From NCBI RefSeq assembly GCF_002776575.1, contig NZ_CP022548.1:1751001-1815000 (forward strand): 64,000 nt of DNA. Direction: 5' to 3'. The notes under the pieces were generated by a model. It was not told the DNA's origin. It worked only from the letters and a program-made list of their open reading frames with translations, and ran no database searches. A program made the position numbers and the translations under genes. Each line of letters begins with the position of its first letter. Position 1 is the stretch's first letter. Positions 43,677-51,582 of the stretch are shown piece by piece. This DNA comes from Sphingorhabdus sp. YGSMI21 (GTDB lineage Bacteria > Pseudomonadota > Alphaproteobacteria > Sphingomonadales > Sphingomonadaceae).

Positions 43677-44519
43677 ATGAAAGCCCTTTTTGCGACCCTG
43701 CTGGCGCTTTGCTTTGCGGCTCAGCCGGCTCTGGCGGCGGACACCACCGGTCAAGCGCCTGAACCCGTGCGGGTCATGGTGCTGGGTGTCTATCATTTTG
43801 CCAATCCCGGAGCCGATCTGAACAATGCCAAGGTTGATGATGTGCTGACACCGCAGCGGCAAAAGGAGCTTGAGGCTCTGGCCGAGACCTTGAAGACATT
43901 CCAACCCACTGTTGTCGCGGTCGAAGCGTCGGCCGAGCCGCCTTATGCGGATACAGGCTATAGTGGTTTCAAACCGGAGGATCTGACCAAGGAACGCAAC
44001 GAGGTGGTGCAAATGGGTTATCGGGTCGCCCATGCCGCCGGCATTGAAAGAGTCTATGCGATTGATGAACAGCCGTCAGAGGGAGAACCGGACTATTTTC
44101 CCTATGGCAGCGTCCAGCAACAGGCCGAGGAAACCGGCGAGGCCGAACGCCTCAAGATCATGTCGGATTTCGGTGCGATGATGGCCAGGTTTGAAGAGGA
44201 GCAGAAGAGCAAGTCCATTCCCGAGTTGCTCATGTTCTGGAATGGCGACACACTGCCGGACGATTTCTACTGGAACATCATGACCATCGGGCAGGGCGAA
44301 AAACAGACGGGCGCCGAGCTCGCGGCCTACTGGTTTATGCGCAACGCGAAAATATTCAACAAGCTGGTGCAGGTGACCCAGCCGGGTGACCGGGTAATCC
44401 TGATCTTTGGCAGCGGCCACCGGGCCTGGCTGCGCGAAATGGTCGAGAAAACACAAGGCTACGAGCTGGAGCCGGTGATGCCCTATTTGCAGCAGGCTGC
44501 TGGCGCCCTGTCCGAATAG
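43677..44519 (+). CDS. DUF5694 exported protein inserted in the GTA cluster
   Basis: 280 residues from ATG 43677 (GGAGAAAG upstream). A signal peptide (LFATLLALCFAAQPALAAD) precedes a TraB/GumN-like fold of the DUF5694 type: VMVLGVYHFANPGADL with the conserved GxxH, TVVAVEAS, and near the end ILIFGSGHRAWLREMV. It is not a GTA structural gene, being exported and unrelated to phage proteins. It lies between protease and capsid and ends at its own terminator. TTGATC/TATTAG around 43620-43650 could be its own promoter. Confidence 0.8.
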   Translation: MKALFATLLALCFAAQPALAADTTGQAPEPVRVMVLGVYHFANPGADLNNAKVDDVLTPQRQKELEALAETLKTFQPTVVAVEASAEPPYADTGYSGFKPEDLTKERNEVVQMGYRVAHAAGIERVYAIDEQPSEGEPDYFPYGSVQQQAEETGEAERLKIMSDFGAMMARFEEEQKSKSIPELLMFWNGDTLPDDFYWNIMTIGQGEKQTGAELAAYWFMRNAKIFNKLVQVTQPGDRVILIFGSGHRAWLREMVEKTQGYELEPVMPYLQQAAGALSE

Positions 44520-44542
44520 AGCCGGACAATTTGAAAACCCCG

Positions 44543-44569
44543 AGCCGCCCCTCACCGGGCGGCTTTTTT
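44543..44569 (+). terminator. Rho-independent terminator between DUF5694 and capsid genes
   Basis: AGCCGCCC (44543-44550) pairs with GGGCGGCT (44557-44564), loop CTCACC, followed by T residues. It sits about 25 bases before the capsid ATG. Confidence 0.75.
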
Positions 44570-44592
44570 ATTGCCCACAGGAAAGGAAAGAC

Positions 44593-45771
44593 ATGACAGA
44601 TTCTCCCCAATTCGAAACCAAGGCCGACCCGCTTGAAGCGTCCTTTGACGCGGTGCTGATGGCCGAAGATGTCGCCAGCCAGAGCGACCAGATCAAATCG
44701 CTGCGCACCGATGTCGATGGCCTGAAGGTGCAGATGAGCGATATTTCGAAGGCTTCGGCCCGGCCTGTGCTGGCCGGAAACATCGATGGTGCGAAGGGAA
44801 TGCCCTCTTCGGCGGCCGCGCAGGATTTTGTCGCCAAATATCTCCGGCGCGGAGACCAGAGCGGTGTCGAGCTGAAAAGCTTTTCCGGTGCCTCCGGACC
44901 CGAGGGCGGTTTTGCCGTGCCGCAGGAAATTGATGCGCTGATCGGGGCGACGCTCAAGGATATCTCGCCAATACGCTCCATCGCAACGGTCGTGCAGACC
45001 GGCACGGCGGGCTATCGCAAGCTGGTGACCACCGGCGGCACGCCCTCCGGCTGGGTCAGCGAAACGGCAGGGCGTCCGGAAACCGATACGCCGGATTTCA
45101 ACGAGATCGCGCCGCCGAGCGGTGAGCTGTACGCCAATCCGGCAGCCTCTCAGGCGATGCTTGATGATGCGGCTTTTGACGTCGAATCCTGGCTGGCGGA
45201 CGAAATTGCCCGCGAATTTGCCCAGGCGGAAGGCGCCGCCTTTGTCGGTGGCTCCGGCGTCAACCAGCCGCGCGGCTTTCTCAACGCGACGGTGACCGAC
45301 GAGAGTGATGACGTGCGGGCGTTCGGGTCTTTGCAATATGTGCCGTCGGGCGCGTCTGGCAGTTTCGACAGCGAAGATGTGCTGGTCGATCTGGTCCACA
45401 CGCTGCGTCCCGCCTACCGGCAGGGCGCATCCTTCGTGATGAACAGCTCGACGCTGGCGCATATTCGCAAGTTCAAGACGGCGGACGGTGCCTTTCTGTG
45501 GCAGCCTTCGCTCGCCAGTGGCCAGCCCGCGACCCTGCTCGGCTATCCGGTGGTCGAGGCGGAAGACATGCCCGATATCGCGGCGGACAGCCTGTCGATT
45601 GCCTTCGGTAATTTCCGCGCCGGCTATCTGATCGCCGAACGCAGCGCGACCAGCATCTTGCGCGATCCGTTCACCAACAAGCCGTTTGTCCATTTCTACG
45701 CGACCAAGCGGGTTGGCGGACAGATCATGAATTCGGAAGCGATCAAGCTGATGCAGTTCAGCGCTTCCTGA
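44593..45771 (+). CDS. GTA major capsid protein (HK97 fold)
   Basis: 392 residues. An N-terminal helical scaffold-like part (SQSDQIKSLRTDVDGLKVQMSDI) precedes the HK97-fold body: GGFAVPQEIDALI, SPIRSIATVVQTG, PASQAMLDDAAFDVESWLADEIA, GSGVNQPRGFL, LLGYPVVEAEDMP and KPFVHFYATKRVGGQI. It is presumably cut near the scaffold by the prohead protease. The length matches RcGTA gp5. Confidence 0.92.
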   Translation: MTDSPQFETKADPLEASFDAVLMAEDVASQSDQIKSLRTDVDGLKVQMSDISKASARPVLAGNIDGAKGMPSSAAAQDFVAKYLRRGDQSGVELKSFSGASGPEGGFAVPQEIDALIGATLKDISPIRSIATVVQTGTAGYRKLVTTGGTPSGWVSETAGRPETDTPDFNEIAPPSGELYANPAASQAMLDDAAFDVESWLADEIAREFAQAEGAAFVGGSGVNQPRGFLNATVTDESDDVRAFGSLQYVPSGASGSFDSEDVLVDLVHTLRPAYRQGASFVMNSSTLAHIRKFKTADGAFLWQPSLASGQPATLLGYPVVEAEDMPDIAADSLSIAFGNFRAGYLIAERSATSILRDPFTNKPFVHFYATKRVGGQIMNSEAIKLMQFSAS

Positions 45772-45778
45772 CCCCTTG

Positions 45779-45838
45779 CTGCGCTTCGGCGCAGCGCGCC
45801 CGTGCCGGTTGCTCCCCCTCTCGTTCCGGCGCGGGCGC
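45779..45838 (+). other. Two RNA hairpins after the capsid gene
   Basis: A perfect hairpin CTGCGC-TTCG-GCGCAG (45779-45794) and a second one with a 13-bp stem (45796-45808 with 45826-45838, one G-U pair). No T tract follows, so they may stabilise or process the capsid mRNA rather than terminate. Confidence 0.55.
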
Positions 45839-45873
45839 ATATTTCTAAACCCAAGTGAAAGGATGCCGCGACC

Positions 45874-46419
45874 GTGAGCTTCCCCATTGCAGACTGGCCG
45901 GACCTACCGGCAGCGCTGATCGCAGAGGTCAGGGATTTTGTCCGGATTGATCATCAGGCCGATGATGCCGCCATCGACGCGTTTCTGCGCAGCGCGGCGT
46001 CCTTGTGCGAGGATTTTACCGGGCAGATGCTGATTGTCCGGTCGGTGACAGATATGTTGCCGGCGCGGCGTGAGTGGAAGAAGCTGAAGCGTCTGCCGGT
46101 GCAGTCGATTGTTTCGGTCGAGGCGGTGGGCGCGGACGGGATCGCGGCGGCGTTTGCGGTCGAGGACTATGCGCTCGACATCGACAGCGACGGTATCGGC
46201 TGGATCAGGCTGCACCGGAGTGATGGCGGCTCCCGGGTCCGCGTGACCTATAACGCCGGTCTGGCGACAGATTGGGATGAACTGCCCGCGAGCCTGCGCC
46301 AGGGGATCGTGCGGATGGCGGGCTATCTCTACGCCAATCGCGACGGTGTCGATGCGGGCGGCCCGCCGAGTGCGGTGACCGCTTTGTGGCGACCCTTTCG
46401 CCGGATGAGGATCGGGTGA
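45874..46419 (+). CDS. GTA head-tail connector protein (gp6)
   Basis: 181 residues from GTG 45874. DHQADDAAIDAFLRSAASLCEDFTGQML and LPVQSIVSVEAVG are typical of phage head-tail connector (gp6-like) proteins; VTYNAGL and AGYLYANRDG recur in the family. It is an adaptor ring below the portal. Its stop overlaps the ATG of the next gene. Confidence 0.85.
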   Translation: MSFPIADWPDLPAALIAEVRDFVRIDHQADDAAIDAFLRSAASLCEDFTGQMLIVRSVTDMLPARREWKKLKRLPVQSIVSVEAVGADGIAAAFAVEDYALDIDSDGIGWIRLHRSDGGSRVRVTYNAGLATDWDELPASLRQGIVRMAGYLYANRDGVDAGGPPSAVTALWRPFRRMRIG

Positions 46420-46745
46420 TGGGACAGGAATTTTCCGGCATTTTGCGCGAACGCATATCGATTGAACGGCAGAGTGTCGGGCGCGATGCGCTGGGCTCGG
46501 CCGAACCGCAATATCTTACCGTGGGCGTCTTCTGGGCGGCTGCCGAAGCCTTGCACGGCGGAACGGCCAGCGAAGCGGAGAGCCGCTCGGCGATGCCGCG
46601 CTGGCGGTTTACCTTGCGCGAAACCCAGGTGATCAAGCCGGGCGACCGGCTGGTCTGGGGGGACCGGATAATGACCGTTTCAAGCGTGATTCTGGAGCAC
46701 CGTCTGGTCCCGAAAACCATATTGCAGGCGGAAGAGACAAGATGA
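46419..46745 (+). CDS. GTA head-closure/stopper protein (gp7-like)
   Basis: 108 residues starting at ATG 46419 (overlapping TGATG). RERISIERQSVGRDALG and WAAAEALHG plus RETQVIKPGDRLVWG are hallmarks of the phage head-tail adaptor SPP1 gp16-like fold. It closes the connector after packaging. It overlaps the following small gene by four bases. Confidence 0.8.
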   Translation: MGQEFSGILRERISIERQSVGRDALGSAEPQYLTVGVFWAAAEALHGGTASEAESRSAMPRWRFTLRETQVIKPGDRLVWGDRIMTVSSVILEHRLVPKTILQAEETR

Positions 46746-46963
46746 TGGAAAAATTGCAGAAGCGCGGGGAGGCGATTGCCGAACAGCGGCTGGCTCGCGC
46801 CAAATCCGAGATCAAATCTGTGCTTGTGGAAGAGTTGCCTGCCGATGTGCGGGTTACAGAAACTGGCGAAGGAGTGCGGGTGGAAGCCCGGCGGCTGAAA
46901 CAGCGGCTGATCGGGAATAGCAGCCTGCGCGATGTCGCTTTTCTGATGCGGGCCGTACGATGA
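46742..46963 (+). CDS. Small unassigned GTA-cluster protein, 73 residues
   Basis: Overlaps both neighbours by four bases (ATGA), so it is translated as part of the operon. It has an alpha-helical charged N-terminal half (KLQKRGEAIAEQRLARAKSEI) and a beta-like RVTETGEGVRVEAR segment. No RcGTA counterpart is recognised; it may be a truncated HK97 gp10-like adaptor. Confidence 0.65.
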   Translation: MMEKLQKRGEAIAEQRLARAKSEIKSVLVEELPADVRVTETGEGVRVEARRLKQRLIGNSSLRDVAFLMRAVR

Positions 46964-47358
46964 GCAGCGCGCTGGAAGCGGTACAGCAGCAGCTGGTGAC
47001 GCAGCTGAACGGGCATGGGCCATTGATGGATTTGATCAGCGGCATATTTGACGGGCCGCCGCCGCGTGCCGAATTTCCCTATATCGCGCTGGCCACCGGG
47101 GCCTCGCTCGACTGGAGCCACAAGGGCGGTGTCGGCCGCGAGTTGAGCCTTGCGCTGACCGTCCACGATGACGGCGAGACGGCGGCGCGCCTGCACCGGG
47201 TGATGGCGCTGGTCGAGGAGGCGCTCGAGCCGGGACTGGATGATCCGGCTAGCTGGCAGATCGTCACTTTTGATTTCCGTCGCACGCGTGTTCTGCGCAG
47301 CGCGGTCAGCCCGTGGAGCGGGCTAGTCGAATATCGGGCGAGGGTTTTGAGGACGTAG
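46960..47358 (+). CDS. GTA tail terminator, DUF3168 (gp8)
   Basis: 132 residues. VQQQLVTQLNGHGPLMDLISGIFDGPP, FPYIALATG and LALTVHDDGE match DUF3168 tail-completion proteins, which end the tail tube at its head-proximal side. It is followed by a family A repeat before the tail tube gene. Confidence 0.85.
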   Translation: MSSALEAVQQQLVTQLNGHGPLMDLISGIFDGPPPRAEFPYIALATGASLDWSHKGGVGRELSLALTVHDDGETAARLHRVMALVEEALEPGLDDPASWQIVTFDFRRTRVLRSAVSPWSGLVEYRARVLRT

Positions 47359-47388
47359 TGCCCCTGCGCAGGCAGGGAGATGTTTCTA

Positions 47389-47616
47389 TTTTAACCTCAG
47401 GCGCCGGGCGGGCGCATCCGCGCCCTTGGCTTTCGCGCCGTATGGCGCGGCGGACGCCATTAGTTTTTTGGCGCCCTTGCCTCGCTGCGCTCGGTTAGAA
47501 ACTTACCACCAGAGGGAGCACCAAACCGACGCGCAGCGGAGGCAAGCGCGACCGCGCGCCGGGCGAAAGCCCGCCCCGTTGGAGGCGTTCGCGTAGCGAA
47601 CTGCCGCGAGACAAAA
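47389..47616 (-). repeat. Long dispersed repeat, family A, copy 4 (inverted)
   Basis: Same family as copies 1 and 3 but in reverse orientation (TTAACCTCAGGCGCCGGGCG ... CTGCCGCGAGACAAAA), occupying the gap between tail terminator and tail tube genes. Confidence 0.8.
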
Positions 47617-47642
47617 GAAATACAACAGGAAGGAACCAGAAT

Positions 47643-48050
47643 ATGGCAGCAGAAAAAGGCAGCGCCTTTCTCCTGAAAATCGGCGATGGCGAGAGCCCCG
47701 TCAGCTACACGACCATCGCGGGTCTGCGGACCACACAGATGTCGATCAATGGCGAACCGGTAGCGATCACCAGTAAGGACAGCGGCGGCTGGCGGCAGTT
47801 GCTGTCGGGTGCGGGAGTTCGGTCTGTGTCCGTGTCAGGGGCTGGCGTGTTCACCGGCTCGGACGCGGAGATGCGGATCAAGAATCATGCGCTGGGCGGC
47901 ATCATCGACGCCTATGAACTCAGCTTCGAGGGCGGCGAGCGGATGCAGGGCGATTTTCTCGTCGCGCGGCTGGATTATAGCGGCGATTATAACGGCGAGC
48001 GCAGTTACACGCTGAGCTTGGAAAGCTCCGGAGCGGTCGCCAGTGTCTGA
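47643..48050 (+). CDS. GTA major tail/tail tube protein (gp9)
   Basis: 135 residues. FLLKIGDGESPVSYTTIAGLRTTQMSIN, GWRQLLSGAGVRSVSVSGAGVF and LVARLDYSGDYNGERSYTLSLESSG are typical of the phage major tail protein (tail tube) family. It overlaps the next gene by eight bases. The Shine-Dalgarno is GGAAGGA. Confidence 0.88.
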   Translation: MAAEKGSAFLLKIGDGESPVSYTTIAGLRTTQMSINGEPVAITSKDSGGWRQLLSGAGVRSVSVSGAGVFTGSDAEMRIKNHALGGIIDAYELSFEGGERMQGDFLVARLDYSGDYNGERSYTLSLESSGAVASV

Positions 48051-48366
48051 GCGGCGCGCCAACGCCCTGCGCGGCGAGGCAGAGATTGTGATTGAGGGCA
48101 CGCGCTTGATCCTGCGGCCCCGCTTTGCCGCCCTGGTCGCGGCCGAGGATGAGCTGGGATCGCTGTTCGAACTGGTTGAACGGGCCGCTAATGGACGGCT
48201 TTTGTTGTCGGAAATCGTCACGCTGTTCTGGCATGTTGCGCGCGATCGACCCGCGCAATTGACCCGCGACCAGCTGGGCGAGGGGATGATGAAGCTGGGG
48301 CTGGCCGGGGTGACGCCGGCGCTAAAGATCCTGCTGAAGCAGATATTGTCGGGCGGCGATGCGTGA
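48043..48366 (+). CDS. GTA gp10 family protein
   Basis: 107 residues. RANALRGEAEIVIEGTRLILRPRFAALVAAEDELGSLF is the N-terminal signature of the GTA gp10 family (GTA-specific, tail assembly). It overlaps the next gene by eight bases. Confidence 0.8.
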   Translation: MSERRANALRGEAEIVIEGTRLILRPRFAALVAAEDELGSLFELVERAANGRLLLSEIVTLFWHVARDRPAQLTRDQLGEGMMKLGLAGVTPALKILLKQILSGGDA

Positions 48367-48652
48367 GGCGTGTCCCCGCGAAGGCGGGGATCCATCTCCC
48401 ATTGGTTCGGCAGACGATCTGTTCCAAGATGGACCCCCGCCTTCGCGGGGGCACAATGATTTTTCATCTTCGGCACAAAGATTATCCGGCACAGTCTCCG
48501 CCGTCTTCGGCTGGACACCCGACCAGTTCTGGCACGCGACGCCCGCCGAATTGGCAACCATATTTTCGGTCTTCGCCGGCAGCGGGCCCGGTCAGGCTCC
48601 ACTCGGCTCCGAACAATTTGAAAAACTGAAAAAGGCTTTCCCCGATGGATGA
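48359..48652 (+). CDS. GTA gp10.1-type tail assembly chaperone with an in-frame palindromic insertion
   Basis: 97 residues. The C-terminal part (VFGWTPDQFWHATPAELATIF) is the rcc01693/tail-assembly-chaperone signature. Residues ~5-32 are instead coded by a dispersed palindromic element (48371-48453), giving CPREGGDPSPIG ... DGPPPSRGHN. The start is an ATG overlapping the gp10 stop by eight bases, so the ancestral start is kept and the element follows four codons later. Confidence 0.8.
   Translation: MREACPREGGDPSPIGSADDLFQDGPPPSRGHNDFSSSAQRLSGTVSAVFGWTPDQFWHATPAELATIFSVFAGSGPGQAPLGSEQFEKLKKAFPDG
48371..48453 (+). repeat. Palindromic element (family C) inside gp10.1
   Basis: TGTCCCCGCGAAGGCGGGGA ... 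CCCCCGCCTTCGCGGGGGCA forms a perfect-looking inverted repeat. Same general type as the element in pntB. It remains open in the gp10.1 frame. Confidence 0.8.
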
Positions 48653-49232
48653 AGAAATCGAACGGCTGGTGGTCAGCGTGCGCGCCGATACCGCCGGTTT
48701 TGCCAAGGATGTGGCCGATATGAAAGGGCAGCTTGAGGGTCCCTTTGCGTCAGGTCTCGAGCGGGCAGGGGCGGTGCTGGAGAATACCCTTAGCCGCGCC
48801 ATTCGTCGTGGCTCCCTGGATTTTGAGGATCTGCGCCGCTTCGCCCTTTCGGTTATGAACGATATTGCCAGCGCCGCGATCAACAATGGTTTGTCAGGTC
48901 TTTTTGGCGGTGGTTCGTCCGGTTCTGGCGGCGGCCTGCTCAACTTGGGAACATCCCTGCTGAGCGCCTTTCTCGGAGCGCCGGGGCGGGCGACGGGCGG
49001 TCCGGTAACGGGCGGCCGCGCCTATATGGTCGGAGAGCGCGGGCCCGAGCTGTTCGTACCGACGGCAGCGGGGCGGATCGAACCGCCGGTGGCGGCCCGC
49101 GCTGCCCCCGATATCCGGCTTACGATCAATATCTCCGACAATGGCCAGGGCAGCGCGCCCGACCAGATGCGTCGTTCGAGCCGGCAGGTGGCGCGCGCGG
49201 TGCGCAATGTGCTGAGCGCAAAGGCGGGTTGA
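48645..49232 (+). CDS. GTA tail tape measure protein (gp11)
   Basis: 195 residues, short as usual for GTAs. An N-terminal helical part (VVSVRADTAGFAKDVADMKGQLEGPF), glycine-rich centre (GGGSSGSGGGLL) and a C-terminal GGPVTGGRAYMVGERGPELFVPTAAG motif define this tape-measure family. It sets tail length and overlaps gp10.1 by eight bases. Confidence 0.85.
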   Translation: MDEEIERLVVSVRADTAGFAKDVADMKGQLEGPFASGLERAGAVLENTLSRAIRRGSLDFEDLRRFALSVMNDIASAAINNGLSGLFGGGSSGSGGGLLNLGTSLLSAFLGAPGRATGGPVTGGRAYMVGERGPELFVPTAAGRIEPPVAARAAPDIRLTINISDNGQGSAPDQMRRSSRQVARAVRNVLSAKAG

Positions 49233-49233
49233 T

Positions 49234-51582
49234 ATGGGATTCTGGCTCGCCGAGAAAAGAACCGGGCAGCGGAGCAGCTACATCCAGCGCTTAGATCCCC
49301 GTTTCTGGACGATCAATTTCCCGCGCCCGATGATGGCATCCGTGGTTTCGACCGCGGCGGACGCGCTGCGCGTGGATGCAGTTTTCTACAATAGTGATGA
49401 TCTCGCCGGGCTGATCTGGGAGAGCGAAGATACGCTCGACCATCCGCTGCTCGCTTATGAAACGGAGCGCGACTATTCGCGGCTCAAATGGGAGTTCCGC
49501 TGGCGGTCTTCGGGGATCATGCCGCTCGATGCGGTCGACGGCCCGACGCTGACGATCGAGGGGCGGGATGCGGCGGGTGATCCCAAATCCTGGTATGTCC
49601 GGCTGTGGAACTATGCCAGCGGCACGCCGACCGATGCGCAGATTTCGATAGAATTTTCCAAGGTCGAAGGCGGATTTCTGCTGCCGGGAGAGGCCGATCC
49701 GGTCTTTCCTGAAGATATCGACCGGCTGTTCATTTCGATCATTCCGCCGGACTATGACGAGCTGGGCACGCGCTATGCCAAGCCGAAAATCGGCTGGGTC
49801 GAAATGAGTGCGATCCGGACCGATGGCCAGGGCGCGGTGCTGGAAGTCGGCGATATCATGGTGCCGGAAAATGGTCTGTCGATGGCCACCGCCTATGATG
49901 ACAGTTTCAACCAGACGCCGGAACGCCTGCTGCGGATGACGCGCGCTTTGGGTTATCGCGGGTCGATCAATCACTATCTGGGGATGAGTCATTATTTCCG
50001 GCTCGAAACGATTGGCGAGGGGCTTTATGTCAGCCTTTCGGCGCCGCAACCGGGCGAAGAATTTGCCGCGATCAACCAGCCGGCAACGGTCTGGCACCGC
50101 GACCTGATAACCCGCGCGGAAGCGATGGGCTTCTCGGTGATCCTCTCGCTGTCCTACGAGCTGCTCGACGCGCATTGCTGGAGCGACTGGAAGCAGCGGG
50201 CGGAGAATGGGGATCCGGCGCTGACCGGCTGGGAGCCGCCATCGACCTTGCTGTCGCCAGCCAATGGCGATGCAATGAACTATCTGCAGGCCGTCGCGCG
50301 GGCCTTTATCGCCATTGCCCGGGATGCGGGCGCGGCGATCCGCTTCCAGGTTGGCGAGCCATGGTGGTGGATCATGCCGGACAAGCGTATTTGTCTCTAT
50401 GACGATGCGGCCAGCGCGGCCTTTGGTGAAAATTCGGTCAGCATTGCCAGTATCGACGGACCGAAGACCGCGGCGCAAAATGCCATGCTGGATCAGGCCG
50501 GCGCGATATTGGCGGCGTCGACCGCCGCTCTGCTGGATGCGGTGAAAGACGAAGCGGGGGCGACGCCGGTGGAGACCCTGTTGCTGGCCTATTTGCCGAC
50601 GATTCTGGACGAGCAGGCTCCCGAGGCCAAGCGGGCCAACCTGCCCGTGGGCTGGGCATATCCCGCTTTCGATATATTGCAGCTGGAAGATTATGACTGG
50701 GTGATTGCCGGCAATCGCTCTGCCACCAGAAGCGGGATCGAACTGGCGACCCAGAGGCTGGGCTATCCGGTCGAACAGCAGCAATATTTCTCCGGCTTCG
50801 TTTTGCAACCGGCGGACCGGTTCATCTGGAGCCATATGGTGGACGCCATTGCTGACGCGCATGCGAGAGGCACGGCTGATATTTTCATCTGGGCGCTGCC
50901 GCAGGTGGTGCGGGACGGATTCACCTATTTTCAGGAAGAGGAGGAGGATGTGAACGCCTTCGATGACGTGCAATTCCCGCTCGCAATTGGCCAGGGGGCC
51001 AGCGTGTCGCCGGGTTTTTCCACCAATATCGTGACGACCATTTCCGGTCACGAGAAACGCAACAGCGACTGGGCCGATGCGCGGCTGGAATTTGATGTTG
51101 GACCTGGTGTCCGCAGTGAAGACGAATTGCGGATATTGATCGCTTTCTTCCGCGCGCGCCGGGGAGCGGCGAAAGCCTTTCGTTTCCGTGATCCCTATGA
51201 CCATAGCTCGCATGACATGGTCGGGGAACCGGCGCCGACCGACCAGTATCTCGGCAAGGGGGATAGCCAGCGGACAGCATTTCCGCTGGTAAAAAATTAC
51301 GGCGATCCCGCCGAAGAGCCGCAGCAAAGGCGGATCACCCGCCCCGACCCGGAAACGCTGCAGGTAGCCGTCAATGGCCAGACTGCCGGCGGATGGTCCC
51401 TCGGGCAGGCGGGAACCGTCGTCTTCGACAGTCCGCCCGCCGACAATAGCGATATTACCGCCGGTTTCCTGTTCGATGTGCCGGTGCGGTTCGAAAGCGA
51501 CCAGCTGACCGTGAACCACGCGACCTTCCTCGCCGGCGATATTCCCGAAGTGCTGCTCGTCGAGGTACGGGAACCGTCATGA
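49234..51582 (+). CDS. GTA gp12, DUF2460 distal tail protein with a large N-terminal extension
   Basis: 782 residues, about four times longer than RcGTA gp12. The last ~205 residues form the DUF2460 domain (FPLAIGQGASVSPGFSTNIVTTISGHEKRNSDWADARLEFDVG, FFRARRGAAKAFRFRDPYDHS). The first ~180 residues look like a beta-rich module, and residues ~200-575 resemble a TIM-barrel glycosidase-like fold (LSLSYELLDAHCWSDW, IRFQVGEPWWWIMP, DILQLEDYDWV, TADIFIWALPQVV). This suggests a Dit-like protein extended by a carbohydrate-interacting domain. Its stop overlaps gp13 (ATGA). Confidence 0.82.
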   Translation: MGFWLAEKRTGQRSSYIQRLDPRFWTINFPRPMMASVVSTAADALRVDAVFYNSDDLAGLIWESEDTLDHPLLAYETERDYSRLKWEFRWRSSGIMPLDAVDGPTLTIEGRDAAGDPKSWYVRLWNYASGTPTDAQISIEFSKVEGGFLLPGEADPVFPEDIDRLFISIIPPDYDELGTRYAKPKIGWVEMSAIRTDGQGAVLEVGDIMVPENGLSMATAYDDSFNQTPERLLRMTRALGYRGSINHYLGMSHYFRLETIGEGLYVSLSAPQPGEEFAAINQPATVWHRDLITRAEAMGFSVILSLSYELLDAHCWSDWKQRAENGDPALTGWEPPSTLLSPANGDAMNYLQAVARAFIAIARDAGAAIRFQVGEPWWWIMPDKRICLYDDAASAAFGENSVSIASIDGPKTAAQNAMLDQAGAILAASTAALLDAVKDEAGATPVETLLLAYLPTILDEQAPEAKRANLPVGWAYPAFDILQLEDYDWVIAGNRSATRSGIELATQRLGYPVEQQQYFSGFVLQPADRFIWSHMVDAIADAHARGTADIFIWALPQVVRDGFTYFQEEEEDVNAFDDVQFPLAIGQGASVSPGFSTNIVTTISGHEKRNSDWADARLEFDVGPGVRSEDELRILIAFFRARRGAAKAFRFRDPYDHSSHDMVGEPAPTDQYLGKGDSQRTAFPLVKNYGDPAEEPQQRRITRPDPETLQVAVNGQTAGGWSLGQAGTVVFDSPPADNSDITAGFLFDVPVRFESDQLTVNHATFLAGDIPEVLLVEVREPS

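Noticed and set aside
49291-51519. A 742-codon reverse-strand open frame opposite gp12
   Set aside because: It lies entirely on the complement of a gene with clear domains, shows no recognisable motif and has the composition of an antisense shadow in high-GC DNA.
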